From Candidatus Dependentiae bacterium (GTDB lineage Bacteria > Babelota > Babeliae > Babelales > UASB340): a stretch of 11,198 nucleotides of DNA. Below are positions 5,736 to 11,198 of this stretch, one piece after another. The stretch's first letter is position 1, and every line of letters starts with the position of its first letter. Both the position numbers and the translations under genes were made by a program. The notes under the pieces are model-generated. The model was not told the origin of the DNA and searched no databases. It saw only the letters and a program-made list of their open reading frames with translations. The DNA is taken from contig JAHIKO010000043.1 of assembly GCA_018897535.1 (NCBI GenBank), positions 1 to 11,198 on the forward strand, in the 5' to 3' direction.

Positions 5736-7616
5736 TTACTTTTCGTTATTTTTCCAAGCATGGGTTATTCTTGGCGTTATATTCAAAAGTGTATAAACTT
5801 CTTCTGCTTGTAAAGTCTCTTGTTCTAACAATTTTTTTACTAAAAGTTCTAATTTTTCTTTGTTTTCTGTAATTAAAACTTCAGCTTCTTTGTAGCAATT
5901 TTTAATTATATGGCTTACTTCTTCATCTACTAATTGGGCTGTTTTTTCAGAGTGTCTAGGCGTAGATTGAATATCTCTGCCTAGGTATGGATGCTCTTTT
6001 GTGTCATCAAATGTTATTGGCCCAAGGCTCGACATTCCATATTGAGTTACCATTTTTCTAGCTATGTTTGTTGCTACTTCTATATCATTAGAAGCTCCGC
6101 TTGTTTCTTCATTTAAAAATACTTTTTCACATATTTTACCACCCATTAATACCATAATTTTTGATAACATTTCAGATTTTGTAAATGAAACACGATCTTT
6201 TTCAGGTAAAGACCATGAGACGCCTAAGGCGCGTCCTCTTGGTATAATTGTTACTTTATGAAATGGATCTGTGTTTGGTAATAATAAGTTTAATAAAGTA
6301 TGTCCGGCTTCGTGATAAGCTGTTCTTTCTTTTTCTTTATCTGTTAATCCTAAAGTTTTTCTTTCTGCACCCAGCATTATCTTATCTCTAGCTATTTCGA
6401 AGTCATTAATTTCAACATCTGCTTTATTTGCTTTTGATGCAATAAGAGCTGATTCATTTATTAAATTTTCAAGATCAGCTCCGGAAAATCCGGGTGTGCC
6501 GCGAGCTATTTTTTCAAGATCAACATTAGGATTTAATTTTACATTTTTGGTATGAACTTCCAATATTTTTTTTCTGCTATCCAAGTCAGGATATGGAACT
6601 TCTATTGTTCTATCAAATCTTCCGGGTCTTAAAAGTGCCCTATCCAAAACATCCGGTCGATTGGTTGCTGCTAAAATAATAACAGCCCCATGCTCTGTGG
6701 AAAATCCATCCATTTCGGCTAATAATTGATTTAATGTTTGCTCTCTTTCATCGTTTCCACCGCCAAGACCAATGCCTCGTTGTCTACCTACAGCATCAAT
6801 TTCATCTATAAATACTATGCATGGAGAATTTTTCTTTGCCTGCGCAAATAAATCACGCACTCTTGATGCACCAACGCCAACAAAAACTTCTACAAAGTCT
6901 GAACCGGAAATACTAAAAAATGGACAACTAGCTTCTCCAGCGACAGCTTTTGCTAAAAGAGTTTTGCCGTTTCCGGGAGCACCAGTCAAAAGTATGCCTT
7001 TAGGTATTTTTGCGCCTAAACGTTCAAATTTTGCCGGGTTTTTTAAAAAATCCACAATATCTTTTAAGTCTTCTTTTGCTTCTTGTACACCGGCAACATC
7101 TTGAAATGTTACATTTATGGTATTTGGTGAGAAGAATTTCGCTTTACTTTTGCCAACATTAAATATTTTACCGGTTCCACCTTGGCCGCTTTGGCTTTGG
7201 CGAATAAACATAAACCATAAAAATAATAAAAGTAATGGTAACAGTGATATGAATATAAATCCGCCCCAACTTTGTTTTTCTGTTGGCATTACAGTAATAT
7301 CTATATTTTTTTCTTTAAAAGAATCCCATAATTTTTCAGATGGTATGATATAACATTCAAAAATTTTACCATCTTTTAATTCACCTTTAATATATTGTTC
7401 ACTAATAACAACAGATTTTATTTTTTCAGACTGAATCATTGTTAATAATTCTGTATAATTAATCTTATCTATTTGTCTGTTTGTACTGTTATACCAAAAA
7501 AGATACGCTAAACCAATTCCAATGAATACAAAGAGTAGCCATAAAGCATTAGGGCCCTTTTTATTGGAATCCGGTGTTTTAGAATTGAAAAAAGAAGGTT
7601 TTTTTTTGTTTGCCAT
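5736..7616 (-). CDS. ftsH: ATP-dependent zinc metalloprotease FtsH
   Basis: FtsH is a hexameric inner-membrane AAA+ protease that unfolds and degrades membrane and regulatory proteins, with ATPase and protease domains in the cytoplasm. The 626 residues match family length. Membrane helices are at about 24-43 and 117-138, flanking the small extracytoplasmic domain. The AAA domain has Walker A GAPGNGKT at 212-219, pore loop FVGVGA at 245-250, Walker B VFIDEID at 268-274 and the second region of homology AATNRPDVLDRALLRPGRFDR at about 316-336. The zinc site is HEAGH at 435-439, with a third ligand D511 in SGASND. All catalytic residues are intact. The start ATG at 7616 has AAAGG ten bases upstream. 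Codons 4-6 are nine consecutive A, encoding KKK. It lies 125 nt after tolB, probably with its own promoter, and 106 nt before rpmB. Confidence 0.98.
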   Translation of the reverse strand: MANKKKPSFFNSKTPDSNKKGPNALWLLFVFIGIGLAYLFWYNSTNRQIDKINYTELLTMIQSEKIKSVVISEQYIKGELKDGKIFECYIIPSEKLWDSFKEKNIDITVMPTEKQSWGGFIFISLLPLLLLFLWFMFIRQSQSGQGGTGKIFNVGKSKAKFFSPNTINVTFQDVAGVQEAKEDLKDIVDFLKNPAKFERLGAKIPKGILLTGAPGNGKTLLAKAVAGEASCPFFSISGSDFVEVFVGVGASRVRDLFAQAKKNSPCIVFIDEIDAVGRQRGIGLGGGNDEREQTLNQLLAEMDGFSTEHGAVIILAATNRPDVLDRALLRPGRFDRTIEVPYPDLDSRKKILEVHTKNVKLNPNVDLEKIARGTPGFSGADLENLINESALIASKANKADVEINDFEIARDKIMLGAERKTLGLTDKEKERTAYHEAGHTLLNLLLPNTDPFHKVTIIPRGRALGVSWSLPEKDRVSFTKSEMLSKIMVLMGGKICEKVFLNEETSGASNDIEVATNIARKMVTQYGMSSLGPITFDDTKEHPYLGRDIQSTPRHSEKTAQLVDEEVSHIIKNCYKEAEVLITENKEKLELLVKKLLEQETLQAEEVYTLLNITPRITHAWKNNEK

Positions 7617-7741
7617 AATTAATTAACCTTTATTTAATTAAAATTTATTTTTATTTTAGACAAATATTTTGATTATCTAATATTACTAGATTATTAAAAA
7701 TAAAAAAGTAAAACAATTTTTTTATTTTTAAAACTTAGTTT

Positions 7742-9070
7742 TTAAACTGAAATTGGACTTTTACTCCACTTTGGATAATTTTTGGGCGCATGACTTTGTG
7801 TTAAAACTCTTATTTTTCCGCTATTTATGTTTAAAACTGCGATTTGTTGTGTTTGTCTGCCTTTAGTATATTCGAAATCGTAGGCAAATAGTATATAATT
7901 GCCACATGGTGAGAAATCCGGTTCATGTTTATTACCGAAATTAAAAGTTATTTGTTTCTCTACTTTGTCATTAATATTTAATGTGAATAACTGAAATATG
8001 CCATCTACTTGTCTGGAATATACAATTGAATTATTTTTTTCACAGTAAGATGGGGCTGCGCAATATCCTTGACCATTGGTAAGTCTTTTTGTTGTATTTT
8101 CTTTTTTATCCAAAATATAAATTTGAGGTAATCCTGTTTCATAGTCTGAACAAAATATTAAATTATCATTTTCAAGTAAACATGGAGATACATTGGTGCC
8201 TTTATTATTTGTCATTTTTTTAAACACCGTTTTATTAAATTTTTTATTTACTTGAGTATCGTAAAGATATATTTCCGAATTTCTGCCACCCGATAAGCAC
8301 AGAGAAACTTTTGAGCCATCTTTTGAAAAAGACGGTTGCATATTTAAGCCTTCATATGCACAAATTAAATTATTATTTTTATTTTTTAAATTAAACGATT
8401 TTAAATTTATTTTTTTAGTATCAAATTGAGAATAATAGATTATTGGTAATTTGGTGTGCCAACTCGGTGCAACATTTATTTTGTTGTTTGAAATTATTGT
8501 ATTTTCAAAATTACATGAATAATCTGCAATGCAAATATTTTTTTGCGTATTTGAAATCATTTTTGAATATGCTATATAATATTGACTTATTGATTGTTCT
8601 CCTGTGAGTAATGGCAATGTATCAGCAGCTATTTTATGTGCTGTTTTGATTAAATTTTCTTTTTTAAATTCATAATCTTTTTTATAAATTGTAGTTAAAT
8701 TTGATAGATTTTTTAATTCAATTTCTTTTGTATTAAGATTTTTATCTTTTATATATAAACATAGACTTGTACCATTTTCAAATAAATTTTTTTCAGTTTG
8801 ATCAAGTGGCAAAGTTTTTGCTTTTTTTAGCTCAGTTTCAATTTGGTCTGAAAACTTAATATCATATTCTATAGTCTGACAAAATTTTGATATTTGTGCT
8901 TTTATATCGGGATTAATTGGTTCTTCTCCAACTAAAAGTATTAAACATTTGATTTTATCATTTTGGATATTTGAAGCGTTAACGTCAAACAGTAAATCAG
9001 TCACGGCACTTATTTTGACTGTAAATAACAATATTATTAGTAAAAGTTTTTTTATTGATATCAAATACAT
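7742..9070 (-). CDS. tolB: TolB-like periplasmic beta-propeller protein of the Tol system
   Basis: TolB is the periplasmic partner of TolA and Pal in the trans-envelope complex that draws the outer membrane inward at division. The 442 residues begin with a signal peptide (basic KK at 7-8, hydrophobic 9-18, likely cleavage near ISA at 20-22). An N-terminal alpha/beta domain runs to about 165. WD40-like PD40 blades follow, such as NMQPSFSKDGSKVSLCLSGG with SEIYLYD, SPCLLENDNLIFCSD with PQIYILD, and EPDFSPCGNYILFAYD. Twelve cysteines are spread through the mature protein (42, 64, 104, 180, 186, 237, 258, 297, 307, 337, 343, 389), many for a periplasmic protein. AGGAG sits five bases before the ATG, 22 nt after tolA. 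The family is divergent, but order and blades make the call firm. Confidence 0.9.
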   Translation of the reverse strand: MYLISIKKLLLIILLFTVKISAVTDLLFDVNASNIQNDKIKCLILLVGEEPINPDIKAQISKFCQTIEYDIKFSDQIETELKKAKTLPLDQTEKNLFENGTSLCLYIKDKNLNTKEIELKNLSNLTTIYKKDYEFKKENLIKTAHKIAADTLPLLTGEQSISQYYIAYSKMISNTQKNICIADYSCNFENTIISNNKINVAPSWHTKLPIIYYSQFDTKKINLKSFNLKNKNNNLICAYEGLNMQPSFSKDGSKVSLCLSGGRNSEIYLYDTQVNKKFNKTVFKKMTNNKGTNVSPCLLENDNLIFCSDYETGLPQIYILDKKENTTKRLTNGQGYCAAPSYCEKNNSIVYSRQVDGIFQLFTLNINDKVEKQITFNFGNKHEPDFSPCGNYILFAYDFEYTKGRQTQQIAVLNINSGKIRVLTQSHAPKNYPKWSKSPISV

Positions 9071-9092
9071 TTATTCTCCTAAAAATTTATAT

Positions 9093-9917
9093 CTACTGTC
9101 TGAAGTGTATTGAAAAATTTTTGCCCCATAATGATTCTTCAAATTTAAATTTTTTCGCAACTTGAGTGATACTTAAATCATAAATTAAAATATTGGATTT
9201 TTGCATTATTTCATATTTTTCAACATTGCCGCTGTTATCAATATAAAATCTTACAATGCACTCCGATCCTTTTGGAACTCCTATTGGTGGATGCCATAAT
9301 CTGGAAACTTCTTTTTGAATACTTTCTTGATATTTTATTATTTCTTGATCATCTTCGCCTAAAAGATTTATCTGCATTTCGTCATCCGGTTGATCTTGTA
9401 ACAATTGTTGCTCTTGTTCTATATTTTCAGACTCAATATCTTTAGGTTGTTCAATCTTTTGAGATATTACTTCAGGTTCAATCTTTTTTGCAGGCTCTTG
9501 TTTTTGTTCTATAATTTTTTCTGCAAGCTTTTGCTTCTTTGGTAATTTTTTCTCTTTTTTTATTTCTTCTTTAAAAGAAGTGTTATTTTTTTTGTTTAAA
9601 TTATTTGTGGATGCTTTTGTTCGTGTTTTTTCTTGTAATAATTTTTTTTTATTATTCTTAATTTTATTTTTACGTTCTATTCTTGTTTTTCTTGCTTTTG
9701 ACTCTTGAGAGAGCCTTTTGGCATACCAATCTGTTTGAGTAAAATCTTTATGCGATTTGAATAATGCTAGAGACTGCCTTTTTGAGTGTGCACCAAAAAC
9801 TAAAAATTGTTTATTTATTTTTTTATTGGAGTGTGTCGCAAAAAGTGCAATTAAAATTATTATTAGGTGGGTTATTGCAGAACCTATTAGATAATTTCTT
9901 GTTAATTTATTCTTCAT
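9093..9917 (-). CDS. tolA: TolA/TonB-type energy transducer
   Basis: This 274-residue protein has the TolA plan. A single N-terminal membrane helix at about 10-27 anchors it in the inner membrane beside TolQR. A long Lys/Glu/Gln-rich periplasmic stretch at about 60-190 is probably helical or extended to cross the envelope. A C-terminal TolA/TonB domain covers about 195-274, with the WHPPIGVPKGS segment at 208-218 and IVRFYIDNSGNVEKYEI at 221-237. Sequence alone cannot fully separate TolA from TonB; its place between tolR and tolB favours TolA. The start is nine bases after the tolR stop with no clear ribosome binding site, so translation is probably coupled. The charged region is encoded by several poly(A) tracts, one of nine A at 9642-9650. 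Confidence 0.85.
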   Translation of the reverse strand: MKNKLTRNYLIGSAITHLIIILIALFATHSNKKINKQFLVFGAHSKRQSLALFKSHKDFTQTDWYAKRLSQESKARKTRIERKNKIKNNKKKLLQEKTRTKASTNNLNKKNNTSFKEEIKKEKKLPKKQKLAEKIIEQKQEPAKKIEPEVISQKIEQPKDIESENIEQEQQLLQDQPDDEMQINLLGEDDQEIIKYQESIQKEVSRLWHPPIGVPKGSECIVRFYIDNSGNVEKYEIMQKSNILIYDLSITQVAKKFKFEESLWGKNFSIHFRQ

Positions 9918-9926
9918 ATTTTAATA

Positions 9927-10346
9927 TTAAGATACGGGTCTTGTTGACATTGCCACATACTTAACCCCGGCAAATTTTAACTGATCAACGATTTCAATTA
10001 CTTTACCATAAGCTACAGATTCATCGGCTTTTACATAAACAGGTAAATCATCCTTTTGAGCTATGGCTTTTTTTATTGAATCAACAAGATCGTTTATCTT
10101 GATTGGATAACTATTGAAAAAAATTCTATTATCTTTACTTAATGTGACCACCAATTCTTGTTGCGTTCCAACTTCTTTGCTTTTACCAAAAGGTAAATCA
10201 ACTTTTATACCCGTTTGAATAATTGGAGCTGAAATCATAAATATAACCAGTAGATTTAATGCGGTATCCAATAGCGGTGTAAGAACAAGTGCCGGCATTT
10301 CGACATATCTTTTTCTTTTATTTCTTTTATCTCTAAATTTAGACAT
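9927..10346 (-). CDS. tolR: TolR/ExbD-family proton-channel subunit
   Basis: With TolQ, this 139-residue protein forms the proton-driven motor powering TolA. A basic N-terminus (KFRDKRNKRKR) is followed by one membrane helix at about 18-40 containing D27 in LTPLLDTALNLLVIFM, the conserved proton-carrying aspartate. The periplasmic domain at about 45-139 ends with VYVKADESVAYGKVIEIVDQLKFAGV, the usual ExbD/TolR ending. An ideal AGGAGG at 10352-10357 lies five bases before the ATG and overlaps the tolQ stop TAG by two bases, so translation of the two subunits is closely linked. ExbD is the alternative name; the neighbouring tolA and tolB favour TolR. Confidence 0.93.
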   Translation of the reverse strand: MSKFRDKRNKRKRYVEMPALVLTPLLDTALNLLVIFMISAPIIQTGIKVDLPFGKSKEVGTQQELVVTLSKDNRIFFNSYPIKINDLVDSIKKAIAQKDDLPVYVKADESVAYGKVIEIVDQLKFAGVKYVAMSTRPVS

Positions 10347-10351
10347 AAAAA

Positions 10352-10357
10352 CCTCCT
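10352..10357 (-). promoter_or_regulatory. full AGGAGG ribosome binding site of tolR overlapping the tolQ stop
   Basis: The six-base consensus sits five bases before the tolR ATG and shares two bases with the tolQ TAG at 10358-10356. It is the strongest such site in the window, consistent with high tolR translation relative to tolA, which lacks one. Confidence 0.8.
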
Positions 10358-11039
10358 ATTTAAGATATGTAATTTTTAATATATTTAAATATCTGTCAGT
10401 TATATTTAAAAGAATCTGTTCTTGTCTTCTAATTTCATTTGAAAAATAATTAAATGCAGCCATTGCTGGAATAGCAACAATTAAACCTGCTAATGTTGTT
10501 GTAAGTGCCTCAGCTATACCGGGAGCAACAATTGCTAGATCGGCAGATTTTTCATTACTAATATTTACGAAAGCGTGTATTAAACCCCACACAGTTCCAA
10601 ATAATCCAATTAATGGAGATATTGCAAAACTTGTACCCAGTATTGGTAAATATTGTTCACTATTTGATAGTATTTGGTCTATATGCTGATTGGAAAGCAT
10701 CTCTAATTGCTCGAAATTTTGATTTGTTAATGTTGAATCAGTTTTTTCTGACATTAATTGCTTTAAATCGCTTAAATTATTTATTAAGAATTGATTACCT
10801 ATAAAATGTTTATTGGTTTGTAAGATTTCAACAAGTTTATCTAGATTATTTATATTTCGTATATTTTTGAAAAGATCTATTAGTTCAAGTTTTTGTTTTT
10901 TTAATTCTTTGTATTTGAATACTATTATTGCAACGCAAACAATAGAAAGTGCAAATAAGCCTAATAATATTATTTTTGTCATCCAATCTGATTGAGTTAT
11001 TAAAACCCAGGCCGGTGATTTAAATATAAAATTTAACAT
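10356..11039 (-). CDS. tolQ: TolQ/ExbB-family proton-channel subunit
   Basis: TolQ forms the inner-membrane pentamer around the TolR dimer. The 227 residues show three membrane helices: about 20-41, 131-157 (LPILGTSFAISPLIGLFGTVWGL core) and 172-197 (PGIAEALTTTLAGLIVAIPA). A cytoplasmic segment of about 85 residues lies between helices one and two. The LIGLFGTVWG and ALTTTLAGL motifs are the family signatures in the pore-lining helices, and the Thr residues of the latter are conserved. AAGGA lies about eight bases before the ATG. It is the first gene of the visible Tol cluster, preceded by at least 159 nt without a coding region. ExbB is the close alternative; context decides for TolQ. Confidence 0.93.
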   Translation of the reverse strand: MLNFIFKSPAWVLITQSDWMTKIILLGLFALSIVCVAIIVFKYKELKKQKLELIDLFKNIRNINNLDKLVEILQTNKHFIGNQFLINNLSDLKQLMSEKTDSTLTNQNFEQLEMLSNQHIDQILSNSEQYLPILGTSFAISPLIGLFGTVWGLIHAFVNISNEKSADLAIVAPGIAEALTTTLAGLIVAIPAMAAFNYFSNEIRRQEQILLNITDRYLNILKITYLK

Positions 11040-11122
11040 GAGATATCCTTTTTATTTTTAAATTTTAAAAAGTTAATTTTTAGAAGTATAAATAAAAATA
11101 ACAATATAATAAATAAATTTAA

Positions 11123-11151
11123 ATTTTATGTTACTTGTTTATTTTTAACAA
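11123..11151 (-). promoter_or_regulatory. candidate sigma-70-type promoter of the tol cluster
   Basis: On the minus strand TTGTTA (11151-11146) and TAAAAT (11128-11123) are separated by exactly 17 bases, matching the -35 and -10 consensus at four and five of six positions. It lies about 85 bases upstream of the tolQ ATG. The region 11040-11198 is nearly all A and T, so chance matches are likely; I saw no other gene or structured element in it. Confidence 0.4.
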
Positions 11152-11198
11152 AATTAATTTTTCTGGATTTATTAAATTATTTTTTATATTTTCTATAG

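Noticed and set aside
6772..7104. Open frame of 110 codons on the plus strand inside ftsH
   Set aside because: It is antisense to the conserved AAA domain and shows no motif or ribosome binding site; it is a shadow of ftsH codon use.
7617..7741. Possible promoter boxes upstream of ftsH
   Set aside because: Several TTGNNN and TAAT-like words occur, but none has a good pair at 16-18 bases in this almost pure AT stretch.
1..11198. CRISPR array, insertion sequence, toxin-antitoxin or defence genes
   Set aside because: I saw no regularly spaced repeats, transposase motifs or terminal inverted repeats, and every gene except one membrane protein belongs to a core or well-known family.

Overview
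The window is strongly AT-rich, densely packed bacterial chromosome with short intergenic gaps and almost entirely conserved core genes. It encodes a Tol envelope system and an early peptidoglycan enzyme, so the cell has an inner membrane, a wall and probably an outer membrane. TGA is used as a stop (end of cca) and Trp is encoded by TGG, so the code is the standard bacterial one. The AT bias, frequent poly(A) tracts and compact layout resemble a host-associated, reduced-genome Gram-negative lineage. Candidatus Dependentiae (TM6/Babeliae) is one plausible guess, but nothing here proves it.

Layout, right to left on the minus strand: a tolQ-tolR-tolA-tolB cluster (11039 to 7742) with 9 to 22 nt gaps and good ribosome binding sites forms the trans-envelope Tol motor without a following pal. 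Next comes ftsH (7616 to 5736), the membrane AAA+ zinc protease. Then rpmB-rpsT-VOC (5629 to 4522) forms an apparent operon of ribosomal proteins L28 and S20 plus a VOC-fold protein. It ends at a bidirectional terminator shared with the convergent plus-strand gene cca (3038 to 4501), the CCA-adding tRNA nucleotidyltransferase. Divergent from cca is tRNA-Ala(GGC) (2909 to 2834), whose 3' end abuts a GC-richer palindromic element. Further left are an unknown multi-pass membrane protein (2697 to 2167), a PLP aminotransferase (2149 to 1001) and the 5' part of murC, which runs off the left edge.

The most interesting signal is at the murC start. The conserved MurC frame is open only from an ATG that begins directly at the glycine-rich nucleotide loop. 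The expected first beta strand lies just upstream in the same frame without a start codon. A plausible ATG with upstream spacing for a ribosome binding site lies one frame off, separated by a run of nine A. That suggests either rescue by polymerase slippage or a homopolymer sequencing error. I saw no clear novel multi-gene system; the remaining observations are modest.
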